A stretch of 64,000 bases of DNA. Source: Ornithodoros turicata. Lineage: Eukaryota; Arthropoda; Arachnida; Ixodida; Argasidae. Location of the stretch: assembly GCF_037126465.1 (NCBI RefSeq), contig NC_088202.1, forward strand, positions 85,478,160-85,542,159, in the 5' to 3' direction. The stretch's first letter is position 1. Each line of letters begins with the position of its first letter. A model generated the notes under the pieces. That model saw nothing but the letters and a program-made list of their open reading frames with translations. It was not told the origin of the DNA and did no database searches. Below, one piece after another: positions 42,860 through 53,827 of this stretch. A program made the position numbers and the translations under genes.

Positions 42860-43980
42860 AATGCAACCAACCAAAGACGTAGCAGGTGCAGCTCTGTGGA
42901 GGATTTCGCTGTTGGTGTGGAAAAGTTCGCTGAGGCAGCAACTAAGCTGATTTCCCAGCCAGCTACTGACGAGTTGACGCGGAGTATGAAAGGTTACGAG
43001 CAATTCGTCGCAGGGGGGGGGGGGGGGGAGCTGAAAGGAAATTTCGCCGATCTCATCATCAGGATGACTACCGCGAAGCATGCCGCTTGCAGCGCGTAAT
43101 TCGGCGTCGTTTACACAAATTGTCCCGTCAACAGTGGCGCTCTTTTTGCACCACCCTCTCTCCTTTTACACCTACGACACGCCTGTGGCAGATAGTAAGG
43201 ACCCTTGGATCAACCAACATTACGCAATCACACCCTTTCAGAGCTCTCTTTGGCTATTTACCGCAACACAGATGAAAGGTCGACGGCAAATGACTTCTGT
43301 AGACTTTTTACCAGACCATCCGCATCCTCAATGACGAGTGCATATCAAATGTCTGTTGACGATGCCACGAGGAATATCGTGCTAACTGATGAAAGGCTGT
43401 GTGCAGCCCTGGATGCTGACTTTAGTCCGTCAGAACTCGACGCCGCTTCAAAATCAAGGCGAGGCAAATCCTCGCCTACTCCTGACGGCATCACCTATCA
43501 GCATATGTCCAACCATTCCATCATCGTCACGGAAGCCTTGTTGCGTATTATCAATAACAGTTGGAAAGGGGGAAAACTCCCTTCCAGTTGGAAGGTCTCC
43601 AAGATGACTCTGCTGCTGAAACCTGGAAAATCTACCAGAGACTTGCATCGTTCAGGCGTATAAATCTGTCGAGCTGCGTTTGCAAAGTTGTGGAGAAAAC
43701 GGTACTCAGCCGCGTAGAATGGGCACTAGAGAGAGACAAACTGCTTCCAGAATGTATGTCTGGTTTCCGTAAGGACCTATGGGCGGAATATTGGATCTGG
43801 TGACTTTTGTGGAACATGAGCGTGCTCGTCATCGTATCACTGCGGCTGCCTTTTTAGATATCAAATGAGCGTACGACACGGTCAGCTACAGCCACGCCCT
43901 GTATGCTCTGTACAGCTGAAGGATCCGCGGTCAATCCCTCCGTTGGGTTGCCGACTACCCCACCGGCAGGACAGTGTACA
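42860..43980 (+). pseudogene. LINE-B linker and N-terminal RT
   Basis: A G16 run at 43013-43028 lies in the linker. Then: STANDFCRLF, SPSELDAASKSRRGKSSPTP with DGITYQHM (first RT motif), KLPSSWKVSKMTLLLKPGKS, then in a second frame FRRINLSSCVCKVVEKTVLS and GFRKDLW. The sequence stops at the TA at 43981 where a mariner MITE interrupts it. Confidence 0.8.
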
Positions 43981-43982
43981 TA

Positions 43983-44879
43983 CAGGGTGTCCCAGGAAAC
44001 GTGTCATTGAATTATAAAAATTAAAAAAAAACTACGCCACCTAAAATCATGCGGTTAACGGCATTTGTTCTTATTATGTTTTGCCTCCACCTGATGTAAA
44101 TGTCATGTATCGTAAGTTCAGTTATGTAAATATTTGCAAAAATGAAAAATGAAGCTGAAGTCGGAAATTTGCCAAGTAAAGGTCACTTTTTTACCCCACC
44201 AATATGAAAAGCGTGCCGATTACACTCAAATTCGTGATAATTGACAGTGATATTCACGAGCTATCCCATCGGAGAAAATAGCCGAACATCATGCTTTTCG
44301 GAGCGCCGGACCATAACGCGCGATGACTTTTTGAGCGCAATCGCTCTCAGTCCGACGAAAGGAGGTTCAAAAGCCAGCCCACAGAGTGATAGTAGAAAAA
44401 GTAACAGTTCCTAAAATTGGGATAGGGAAAGCATTATCCCAGCGAAAGTCGAACGCGATAAGCCATGCCTGTGTTATCTCTTTCTGCGATGCCAGGGTGG
44501 GCTGGCTTTCCAACCTCCTTTCGTCGAACTGACAAAGATTGCGCTGAAAAATTCATCGTGCGCTGTCCTGTGGGAGCTCCGTACAGCATGATGTTCGGCT
44601 ATTTTTCCCAATGGGATAGCTCCTGAATATCCCTGTCAATTATCATTAATTTGAGTAAACTAGACACGCTCTTCACACTGGCGGGGTAAAAAAGTTACCT
44701 CTACTTGGCAAATTTCCGACTTAAGCTCGCAAAAATTTACATAATTAAACTTACGTTTCACGACATTCACATCAGGAGGTGGTAAAAACTCAGTAAGAAC
44801 AAATGCTGTTGACCCCATGACTCTAGGTAGTGCAGTTTTTTTTATTATAAATCAATGACACGTTTTCTGGGACACCCTG
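43983..44879. mobile_element. Palindromic mariner-type MITE inside LINE-B RT (897 bp)
   Basis: CAGGGTGTCCCAGGAAACG at 43983 and the inverse CGTTTTCTGGGACACCCTG ending 44879, with TA on both sides (43981-43982, 44880-44881). It has the same arrangement as 35503-36375. It separates the palm of LINE-B RT from the GVPQG motif and so post-dates LINE-B. Confidence 0.9.
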
Positions 44880-44881
44880 TA

Positions 44882-45489
44882 TGCATACCGAAGATGGAGA
44901 TGATCTTTGAAGCCGAGTGCCCCAGGGCACCGTCCTGAGCCCCCTGCTTTTCAACGTGGTTATGATAAGTTTACCATGTTGTCTGCCCAAAAATGTACAC
45001 ATTACTATGTACGCCGACGACATATGTCTATGGTCTTTCGGGGTACAATTACCAGCATTGCAGCAGCGCCTCCAGAATGCAATAGATTGCACAGTTGAAT
45101 TTTTTGCCGAAAGGGGCATGGATGTATCCGCCTAGAAGACTGTTTTCCTCCCCTTTACTCGAAAAAAATGTCACAGTTTCAACTGAGACTTGATGACCAG
45201 GCGATAAAGAGAGTGTCCCATCACCGGTTCTTGGGAATAGTTATTGATGTACAGCTTTCATGGGCTGTTAACATCAATCATATTAAGGGCAAAGCCGACG
45301 CACGAGTCAACGGGCTCCCGCTGGGGAATGTCGACGTGGACACGACTCTCCATACATAGTGCACTGATACGGCACATGCTGGCCTACCATCTACCCGTCT
45401 TACATATAATATGCGAGTTATATGAGAAGATGCTTAGCCAAAATCCTGAAGGTATGCCTATGTGTACCTCGTGCCGCCACTAGTGTTCT
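44882..45489 (+). pseudogene. LINE-B C-terminal RT and post-RT
   Basis: VPQGTVLSPLLFNVVMISLP and the catalytic YADD at 45010-45021 (MYADDICLWSFG), then ERGMDVSA, a stop, and FQLRLDDQAIKRVSHHRFLG in a new frame with SALIRHMLAYHLPVL. Interrupted at 45489 by a LINE insertion. Confidence 0.8.
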
Positions 45490-45958
45490 TGGGGGGCGGG
45501 GGGGTAATGGCAGGATAGGCTCGCCGTTGTTGGCCACACAGAAATGAGCGTCGTCACGACTAGCAAAAAAAAAACACACAAAACACAAAGAAAGAACGGA
45601 CGGATGGAGGATAGAGGAGGATGAAGGATGGGGATGCGGTGAGGGTGCACGAGGTCGTCGGGGAGAGCAAAGTATTGGATGGGTCGTTGAGCAGAAAGAG
45701 AATGAGGTTTCTTGCTTTGGCGGAACGTTCGGCAGAAGAACCAGCGGGGTAGAGGATGTCCGCTAGCGTGCCCGAGGTGGAGCGAGGGAGATGGGCTTCG
45801 CGCGCAGAATGGTATGCTCGGCAGTCTCGCAGGATGTGTTCGACTGTTTCGTGTTGTTGACAGTGGCCACAGCAGGCGTCATCCCTAGAGCCGATATTGA
45901 ATAGCTGAGAGTTGGTGAACGCACACCCAGTGCGGAGCCTATGGAGCATGGTCTGTAT
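45490..45958 (-). mobile_element. 5'-truncated LINE with SINE-A-like 3' tail
   Basis: A minus-strand insertion between CCACTAGTGTTCT (45477-45489) and CCACTAATGTTCT (45959-45971). It encodes only the C-terminal zinc region, then GCTAGTCGTGACGACGCTCA, GTGGCCAACAACGGCGAGCC and a C-rich end. This last part is the SINE-A tail (GTCGTGACGTTGCCC ... GGCCGACAACGGCGAGCC), so this LINE is a candidate mobiliser of SINE-A. Confidence 0.85.
45560..45949 (-). pseudogene. LINE C-terminal zinc region
   Basis: MLHRLRTGCAFTNSQLFNIG, then CCGHCQQHETVEHILRDCRA and ILFLLNDPSN. This is the C-x2-C-x6-H-x4-C motif after RNase H in this LINE group. A 129-codon open frame with no internal stop indicates a young copy. 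The 5' end is truncation, not a start codon. Confidence 0.75.
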
Positions 45959-45971
45959 CCACTAATGTTCT

Positions 45972-47140
45972 AGTTATTGCAGAGGCCAGAAAACTTCCAA
46001 TAGGCAATTTGCGAGCGCAAGAAACAGTGCGACACTACATCCGTCTCTGCACGCCGCATCGCAGACATCCACTAGCACCCACAGTTATGCTCTGAATTTT
46101 TTTTCCTCGCAGCGATTGCTCCACATCATAGATATCATAGAGCTTTTCCAAAAGCAATCCCTCCACAATCGACCGAGCATCCCTCTTGAACATTTATGGT
46201 ACCTAAAATGTGTGTAAATCTGCCCGGTGTGCACCGAAGGTCAGCTCTGCCATCCGCTGCGCTGAGACAGCACTGTTTATCCATGATGGAAAATAACCAC
46301 AATAGGACAGCTATTTTCACCGATGGATCGATGACAGCAGTTGGGTCTGCGTCTGGCTTTTTTGTCCACGAACACAACAGGGAAGGAATGACACGGCTAT
46401 CCCACAGATCATCCTCAACAACGGCAGAATTAGTCGCCTTACTACTCGCTCTTCAATACGTGTTTGCATACCCGTCTGCAGCGCAATGGGTCATATACAG
46501 TGATTCAAAGGCTGGACTACAATAATATCATTCCTACGTAATGGGTGTATGGTACCCGTAGCCCACGACATTCTGGCAGTGTACATGCAATCCAGGGATG
46601 CTGACCATGACATCATACTTCAATGGATTCCTGGACACACAGGCATACGGAGGAATGAAACGGCTGATGAAGTAGCGGATCTATAGCACATCTGTCCTCA
46701 TGAAAACATCTAGTGTCGTACGCCAAAGCAGATGTGCAAGACATATTGAGGTCTCTTACACAGATTATGACTAGACAGCAATGGCTACAAGGCAAATGGA
46801 ACTTCTCGTTGCTTCATCTAGTTGATCCGTATCTGAAATTTAGAGTTCCTTCCACGTTACCTCGGTCCATCCAAACGCTCTTGCACAGGTTCCGTCTGAA
46901 CGTCCCGTACGGGCGCCAATTCCTCCATAAAGTTGTGAACGCTGATTCAGCGAACTGTACACTTTGTGCAACCGTGGAGGACACTGAGCACGTTCTCGTG
47001 CACTGTTCTAGATACACACCTGAAAGGGCTACCATGAAATCTACTCTCGACCGACTGGACAACCGCAACTTTGACCTCGTAGAAGTGCTGGGACCTCGGC
47101 CACTTGGGTCCTTGGCTGGAGTCAGTCTATTATAGGACCG
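45972..47140 (+). pseudogene. LINE-B post-RT end, RNase H and C-terminal domain
   Basis: Resumes after the LINE insertion with LVIAEARKLPIGNLRAQETV. RNase H follows: AIFTDGSMTAVGSASGFFVH (Asp), TAELVALLLALQYVF (Glu), WVIYSDSKAGLQ (Asp), then DIILQWIPGHTGIRRNETAD. The C-terminus has LLHRFRLNVPYGRQFLHKVV and CTLCATVEDTEHVLVHCSRY (zinc motif). All RNase H catalytic acids are visible, though frames shift at about 46525 and 46690. Confidence 0.8.
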
Positions 47141-47327
47141 TGTGACTCATTGTGCGCTACGTTAATCGGTGATTTGGTCTTTGGCCGATATAGTTATGCG
47201 GCGGCTTTTTCTTTTCTATTTTTCTCCCCTTCGGGGGGGTCTGTTTATGGGAGTAGCCGAATTTGTCGTGTGACGAATTCAATCTCTCCCTATTATTTTT
47301 TTCAACAACATCTACATCAACATCATC

Positions 47328-47640
47328 CATGAGGTCCAGGTGCTGAGCGCTTGTTGGACAAGCGGATGGCTGCATCCAGCTCTTGGGCAGTGAAGTCATT
47401 GTCCATATAGGGATCTTGAGCTTCCGTTTCGAAGTCAATTGCACGCACCTTGGCCTCTGCCGAGGCCCAGTGAGTTGCTGTGTAAGATGCTTCCGAAGAC
47501 CAGGTGAGAAGCTTGCAAAAATCATTGCCTATCGACATTTCCGATGTGGCTTTATGAACAGCCAGCGCCCGAAAGGGCTGAAGCTGTTCATCCGAGTAAC
47601 TCAAGCCTTTCATCATAACACTGCAGTAAGACAGCATTGA
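47328..47640 (-). pseudogene. LINE-C, linker and start of RT (5' side of LINE-B)
   Basis: On the minus strand: GLSYSDEQLQPFRALAVHKA, IDFETEAQDPYMDNDFTAQE and LDAAIRLSNKRSAPGPHG, ending exactly at the LINE-B boundary. GPHG matches GPDG at the start of the left part (40320s), as expected from the duplicated target. Upstream of about 47640 it runs into a CA repeat and unassigned sequence, so the endonuclease is not visible. Confidence 0.8.
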
Positions 47641-48193
47641 GCACTGAGTTAACATTGAGCATAAAGAAAGACACACACACGCACACACACATAAATGGGA
47701 TGATGATGTGATAAAGAAAGAGAGCTAGCAGAATGACCATCTGTTTGTCGGCAGAGCTGTAGCTTGCTCTGGAATTCCTTCATCAAGTCTCTCGCGGAAC
47801 ACTTAGTAACTACTATCGACATTTCGTCGGGGTACAGTTGGACCAACCATATTTGTCTTTTGCTACCCACCAGCCAACGTACCTGTCACTATACAGAGGT
47901 CAGGGCCGATGTAATAATAACTCATCTATGATGAGTGAATATTGTGAGATCATCCTCAGACTAACCACATGATGAGAGATTCTACCCTACAATAACCTAT
48001 CCCAAGTGCAACTACGCACCGGTTTCATTTCGTTTTATTGAATAAACTGGTTTAACTTTCATCCTTCACATCGACGTCGGAACGGAGTACGGGATGGAAA
48101 ACCCAGCTTTAGAAATCTAAAGAATATTTCAGAGGCGTTTTGCTGTCGTACTGTCAGGTTTCGAATCCGCTACACACACTCTCTCTCCATGGT
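47641..48193. other. (CA)n repeat and unassigned sequence
   Basis: ACACACACACGCACACACAC near 47671-47690, followed by a possible minus-strand LINE tail with a CATCATCATC end (47697-47710). The rest is unassigned. Confidence 0.45.
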
Positions 48194-48386
48194 GTATACG
48201 AAGCGCGAAAGAAGGACACGGAAAAGAGAACAATAAGCGACAGGACAACGCGCCACTAGCAACTGAAGGATTTATTGATCTGATAGATACACACAGCGGT
48301 ATAAATACACAGGCACGCACAACACAGTCGCGCTTATTGTTCTCTATTCCGTGTCCTTTCCTTTATTCCGCGCTTCGTACACCAGT
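48194..48386. repeat. Inverted repeat with about 45-bp arms
   Basis: GTATACGAAGCGCGAAAGAA, GGACACGG and GAGAACAATAAGCG on the left match CGCTTATTGTTCTC, CCGTGTCC and GCGCTTCGTACAC on the right (48330-48384). Probable MITE. The loop of about 90 bases holds a simple AT-rich segment. Confidence 0.75.
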
Positions 48387-48924
48387 TATGTAGCCAACTC
48401 GCCCAGCTTTCTCTACTTGTTCAGTACGCATTCTGCAACCGCACAGACATAGGTTGCCACACGTGTGAGGCCTTTCACCCCAAGCATTGAGCGGACGTTC
48501 TGTTCCTTTCATTTCACTTTTCACAACAGCTTATTCACGCATAGCACGTTATTTCACGCATTATTTCGCGCACAACATATTATTTCACGCATAGCACACA
48601 TGGCATTTGACATTAATGGGCGTGTGCACTTAGTGACTAGCAACACGTCCCGTTTTGAAAATGCATAGCTTCTTCTTAATAAGGATAGCGACGCGTTATC
48701 ATAATTACAGAAATGACTCTGGTGGTTGCAACATTTAGGTACACGCCTGTTTAGTAACGTTCGAGCACCCCGAACGTGTGCATTGTTAACATCTCAAACA
48801 CTTGAAACACCCCTCACCGTCCTTCTTGGGAACTTGTCGCAATTCAATGGAAGCTTGCGGTAGAATAGCGATTCGCCATACACCGGAGTCTCGTCTGTAT
48901 TCTTGACACATCCTTGGAAGACGG
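48387..48924. other. No gene; short TTATTTCACGCAT repeats
   Basis: TTATTTCACGCAT or close variants recur three times in 48545-48595. Nothing else recognised. Confidence 0.5.
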
Positions 48925-49004
48925 CCAAGAAGCCCCGTTAGCCCCGTGGCTAACCTTTCCCTTTCCTTCTTACTTTGCATTAAACATATTCCCCCCCCCC
49001 CCCC
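48925..49004 (+). mobile_element. LINE 3' tail with C14
   Basis: GGCTAACCTTTCCCTTTCC, GCATTAAACATATT and C14 at 48991-49004. Group 3' signature without coding sequence. Confidence 0.65.
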
Positions 49005-50980
49005 CGTTAGCGAATTCAAACTTTCAGGCATTCCCTACTATTGACCCCTTTACCAGCAGACGGCAGGCATGCCTTCAACGTTCGATCGCGTGCTCGTATT
49101 TAAGGAGCTGCGCAGAGGATCGCCAGCACGAGTCGACTGGAGCAGCGAAGGGAATTGATCGTATTTCCTCGGATATTAGTCAACTTTACGACTGGGTGGC
49201 GAAACAGGGCCCCTTCGGGCGGAGACCCCACACATTGAAAAGTAGTCACGTTATCAGCCATTAGAACCTTACCAGTTGCCGATGAAAGCGCCCTAAGGCG
49301 GCCTTTTACGGTGTGAAATCGCGGCTACAGATCTGCGCTATGGTACAATAAGACCTGGGAAGCGGCACGCTTTCTCCAGCGCTGCAGATGAAATCCTCGC
49401 GCTTTCCTCTTAGTGATATCGGGGAGGCGATCAGGAGACTCAGAAGAGGACATAGAAACGTTTGTAGACTTCCCCTCGGGTAAAGCTGAGAGCGATGATG
49501 CTGTCGATCATGGCGGTAGACATATGAGTAGTGTTCAACAGAGATTTCAAGAAGTAGAAGAAAGTGGCAAAATGTCGTGGAGGGTATAGTTTTTGTAATC
49601 CAGCGCTCGAAGCGTCGCTGCAAGGTATAGAAAAAATTCCTGAAGGAATACCTCGCATATTAATGCCATATAATTTCAGCGTCACACCTCTACTTGTTTT
49701 TGTCACTTCATGAATATGCCTGCTGTCGATTCTGCAGCTGATACTACATTGTTGGCACTTTGCAGAGCGCCAGATGACATGAAACACGTAAATACTGCAT
49801 CGTGAGCACGGTACCGACAATTGTACAATTACTGCAGTCGCTTTGGTTTACAAGCTTGCGGGAGTTCCGTATGGCAAAGCGGCAATGCCCCAACCAAGGC
49901 CCCAACTACCCCTGATAAAGCCGACAACAAGCGTGTTGGCAAAGCGGCTATGTGCAATGACCGAGCAAGACTCGCTCAGAAGGTATGAAAAGTACGAACG
50001 ACGCACCGTGCTTATTTTTATTTATTTATCTTTTCACAGCGTCGCACAGTTAATGTTTTCGTAGATGTGTGATCAACGCGGTTCCTTCCATTCATAATTA
50101 TGTGATGATACAGATAGGCGAGAATAAACGCATATTATTTCCATGGAACACATCTGCAGTATATTTCTTGTCTAGGCGGCTGACCTGAGGCCTTTTCTTC
50201 TGCGTCTGCCTTCCTTCCGGTTTCCGAGAGGCTTTTTTTTAACACTTCAGTGGAGCATTCAAGCTATTAAAAAGGAAATGAGCGAGCGCGTTAGAATGCC
50301 ATTTTATTTTGCAGCTCTCTACTGCGATGAGCGATACTCATGCCAACAATTGCGTCCCAAATAACGTGTATAATATTAATTTGCAAAGCGACGACATTTA
50401 ACTATACGATGACTTGTATGAGTATTTCGTCCTACTGATATGTCTAAGAAAATAAAGTCGTTTTGCTATTTGTGTGATACAGGAACTTCTCGCCAGACGG
50501 TGACATTGCAGCAGCTAGAGTCTGCATGAATGGTTCTACTTGCGCTGTGACGTTGTGGGTCGGCCTCTGAAAGTGTAAACGAATGCGAGCTCACGTTGGT
50601 ACCAGCTCAGGACGAGATGCAGACACACAGTGTTCTCCAAAAGTCCTGTCCAATTGGGTCCAATTGTATGTTCGACACCATAAAAATGTCGAAAACTCGA
50701 ATTATGATCAGAAATTTCCACGTGTTTCCATGAAATTCCCCGCTGTCCTGTGTTATTGCTAGTCCCAGAATGTTCTGCCTCTATCCGGATATCACCCCAG
50801 CACAATCAAAATGTCTCACTTAAATTCACCTTTCGAGAATGGCGACCATCTGTGAATCTCAGTGGCCGTTTCTACGTCAGTGAGCATAATGTGAGTCCGA
50901 GTGATCATAATTTCGAATGACTGTTCAAATCTTGATCTCGGCGACTAGCACAATGTTCATACTGGAATCATGTACATACT
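49005..50980. other. No recognised feature
   Basis: Frames up to 126 codons on the minus strand (49440-49820) lack any motif I recognise. No repeat relation seen. Confidence 0.4.
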
Positions 50981-50981
50981 T

Positions 50982-51082
50982 GAGTGGGATGTCTGATGTT
51001 GATATCGGTATGATTCAATCTCAATGACCAGCCTGGTCATGGAGATTGAATCATACCGATATCAACATCAGACATCCCACTC
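50982..51082. repeat. Nearly perfect 50-bp palindrome with no loop
   Basis: GAGTGGGATGTCTGATGTTG, ATATCGGTATGATTCAATCT and CAATGACCAG are mirrored by CTGGTCATGGAGATTGAATC, ATACCGATATCAACATCAGA and CATCCCACTC, with one mismatch outside the centre. Symmetry stops abruptly at both ends. Confidence 0.9.
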
Positions 51083-51766
51083 TGGGCATGCTGCTACCAA
51101 ATGTACTCTGCAGCGTTGAAAGGCTGGAAACGATATGCGCTAAGTCAGCAAGCTTTGCTCACCACCATCACTATCAGTGAAAACATACTGAACACAACCA
51201 GTACGTGAGCCATCTGAGGGTTCGGGGGCACCATGGCCGTATCAGAGCTCACTGTGATCTCCAGGGCTTCCCACTCTCAGTGAAACCTGCCCCTTGCGCG
51301 CCATTGTGTCATTGTGTGGTTGCAATGGTTGCAGCTTTGCACAATATAAAGGGGGGGGGGGGATGCGAGCGTTCTGCCTGCCTAGATTGGCGCCCGATAT
51401 AAGGGGTCAGGAGTGATTGTGAAATCCAATCCGAAGGCGAGATGGGCTCGGCCACAAGACCGCTGGCGTAGGGGATGCGAGTGGAGCATAGGGAGTCATT
51501 CACGAAGACATATTCACCATATATTCAAACACGGCTTCCGAAATGGTTACATCTTGAAGCTGTTGTGCAATTTGGGATGATAAAGGGCCGAATCGCTTGT
51601 CCGAATTGCCTGTACTGGGTCGCGGGTCGAGCATCGTTTGAGTTATCTTTCGTTGTTTGCACTGCGATTTTTTTTTTCTTTTCTTTTCTGTGAACACGCA
51701 GCCGTTGTGCTTGGTTGCGGGTCCAGTACCGCGCTAACGATTCGGCCATCCGTTTGGCTTTGCATC
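51083..51766. other. Unassigned; G12 run at 51351-51362
   Basis: The G run preceded by ATATAAA could be the inverse poly(C) end of a LINE, but the 3' signature is missing. Confidence 0.4.
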
Positions 51767-52580
51767 TTTGCTCCTCTCTCAAAACACGAGCAGTCCATGA
51801 AGTCATGTTGGAAATGTTGCGGGGAAGAGCTCTACAGGTCCTTACCGCGCCTTCGGAGGCGTCCCTTGCAGGCACTCACAATAATTTTCCGGAAGAAACA
51901 TGTAGAGCAAATATCGAAAGTGAGGCTCTGGATCCGCATATGGGTAAAGACTTCAGCTTCCAAAGTTGGAGACAGCTATCCACCTCTCAAAAAAAAAAAA
52001 AAAAAAAAAAACGATTCTCCCTTACCTTTGATGGGACTTCACACATAGTAACAATATCGCTAGGGTCGCTGTCACCAATGTGCTCCTCCCTCCATGCACG
52101 AGCACTCCATGGGAATGTTGGAAATGTTGCGGGGGAAGCGTTCTACAGGCTCATTCTTACCACACCTTCGGAGGCGTCCTCTGCAGGCACTCGCAGGAAA
52201 TTTTCCAGAAGCAACGTGTAAAAGAATTGACTTCGAGAATGGGGCCCGGTATCCGCATATGTGTAGGCACTTTAGCTTCCAAAGTTGGAGGCTGTTGTCT
52301 GCCCCGCCACAAAACGATTCGCCCTCTGCCCTGATGGGACTTCATACGTGGTAACAGCATCGTTAGGGTAGCTGTCACCAATGCGCTCTTCCCTCCACGA
52401 ACAGCTCATGAAGTCATGCTGACAATGTTGCGGGGGGAGGGTCCTACAGGTTACTACGCCTTCGGAGAAGAGAGAGAGAGAGATACATGATGACGATGAT
52501 ATGGGGATGAGCCTTCGGAGAAGAATCGTGTAGAGGAATTGACTTCGAGAGTGAGGCTCTGGATCCGCATATTGGGTAGA
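51767..52580 (+). repeat. Tandem array derived from a LINE linker, units 1-3
   Basis: ATGTTGGAAATG recurs at 51804, 52114 and (ATGCTGACAATG) 52416: periods 310 and 302. Each unit encodes a degenerate IDFESEALDPHMGKDF-like linker and the first RT motif (KRSALGPDGTSY-like, with frameshifts), comparable with IDFETEAQDPYMDNDF of LINE-C. Unit 1 carries an A22 run (51991-52012). Unit 3 stops abruptly near 52580. Confidence 0.75.
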
Positions 52581-53197
52581 CACTATAGAGTAAAAGTTAG
52601 TGACCGTAGCGCCAGTTTTTTGCCGGAGCAAATGAGGGCCCTGACCGGGTTCTGCCAAAAGGCCTCTAGCACTTCGCTTTTCGTTTTCAGCAGAAAACCA
52701 CGAGAGTGCAATACAATAATATATCAGAGCCCTCCTTCTCCTTTCGAATGCCCTGACCATCTTGTGCAATGAAGAGGCAGAGAGTGAAACCGAAACTATG
52801 CAAAACTTCGTGCGTTTCCCTAAGAACGCTGCGTCTCGTGAAGCAAGTGGGCAAGTGGTCGAGGCGAGGCAGCAGTAGACGCTTCCTGAAACTGTTATCT
52901 CGCACCTTCCTCTTACAACCGTGTGCGGTGAGGGTAAGCTCGCTTTCATGTAGCAAAATTACTGCCGATGATCCGGTTAAACCAGGACCGAAAAAAGTAA
53001 CGGTCCCAATCCCTCTAAGTGCCCCGATCGCTGATCGCTTTTTCTTTCGTTTCTCCCTGAGCCGGACCTGAACCGAACCAATATACCTGAACAGGTTCAA
53101 GCTGATAATTTCGGTTCAGCGGAGCTCAACCCGAACCGAACCAATATGGCTGAACCCGAACCCGAACCGGACAAAAAAGTACCGGTTCCGATCCCTG
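52581..53197 (-). mobile_element. Left-end part of a hAT element, inverted
   Basis: Ends CCGGTTCCGATCCCTG at 53197; on the minus strand this is a hAT terminus CAGGGATCGGAACCGG followed by (GG)TTCGGGTT repeats. It is followed by GTTACCAC, the complement of the GTGGTAAC that follows the other end at 53827. The inner part (52600-52950) has no recognisable transposase. Confidence 0.6.
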
Positions 53198-53205
53198 GTT
53201 ACCAC

Positions 53206-53615
53206 GTGTGAAGTCCCGTCAGGGCCGAATGTGAATCGTTTTGTGGAGGGTCAGAAAGCAGCCTCCAACTTTGAAAGCTGAAGTGCCTACACATATGCAG
53301 ATACAGTGCCCACCCTCGAAGTCAATGCTTCTACACGTTGCTTCTGAAAACTTTCCTGCGAGTGCTGCAGAGGACGCCTCCGAAGCCATTGTAAGAAGGA
53401 GCCTGTAGAACTCTTCCCCCGCAACATTTCTAACATGACTTCATGGACTGCTCGTGCTTGGAGGGAAGAGCACACATTGGTGATAGAGACCCTAACGATG
53501 TTGTTATTATGTGTGAAGTCACATCAGGGCTAAGGATTAATAGTTTTGAGGAGAGATGGACAGCAGCCTCCAACTTTGGAAGCTGAGCTGGCATTGTACA
53601 AAAAATAAATAAACG
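53206..53615 (-). repeat. LINE-linker unit, inverted orientation
   Basis: The minus strand reads GACTTCACACGTGGTAAC-adjacent unit sequence, AACTTTGAAAGC / GCTTTCAAAGTTGGAGGC, CGAAGGCGTCCTCTGCAGC-like blocks and ATGTTAGAAATGTTGCGGGG. A partial further unit lies at 53480-53612. It is opposite to units 1-3 and to the unit at 53836. Confidence 0.7.
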
Positions 53616-53827
53616 AAAAAAAAAAAAAAAAACGTCGGTCGGTAGTACAATTATTTCACCTCGGAACCCATTCCCGAACCGGTGGCCGTATCAAATTTTT
53701 TCGGTTCAGTTCCGGTTCGGTTCAGGACAAGCAAAAGAAATGTTCGGGTTCGGTTAGGTTCGGGTTCGAGAGAAAATAACGGTTTTTCCGGTTTTCGATT
53801 CGGGTTCAGTTCCGGTTCCGATCCCTG
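53616..53827 (+). mobile_element. Right-end part of the hAT element
   Basis: TTCGGTTCAGTTCCGGTTCG, GGTTCGGGTTCGAGAG and the end CAGTTCCGGTTCCGATCCCTG pattern at 53827, followed by GTGGTAAC (53828-53835). It includes A17 near 53616-53633. Confidence 0.6.

Larger units (their letters stand above)
40331..47327 (+). mobile_element. LINE-B, inserted in LINE-C
   Basis: A plus-strand non-LTR retrotransposon, about 7 kb with its own nested insertions, flanked by CATCAGGTCC (40321-40330) and CATGAGGTCC (47328-47337), both within LINE-C. Order: ORF1 zinc knuckles, AP endonuclease, linker, RT, post-RT, RNase H, C-terminal zinc region, UTR and a CAT-rich tail. Removing it rejoins LINE-C in the SAPGPDG(V)SY motif of RT. 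It is 5'-truncated in ORF1 and full of stops. Same general group as LINE-C. Confidence 0.85.

Noticed and set aside
43205..45483. Intact LINE-B open frames
   Set aside because: RT is split by a MITE and has several frame changes and stops.
37558..47640. Endogenous retrovirus or other integrated virus
   Set aside because: RT is of the non-LTR type with AP endonuclease and LINE-type RNase H; no LTRs, protease, integrase or envelope.
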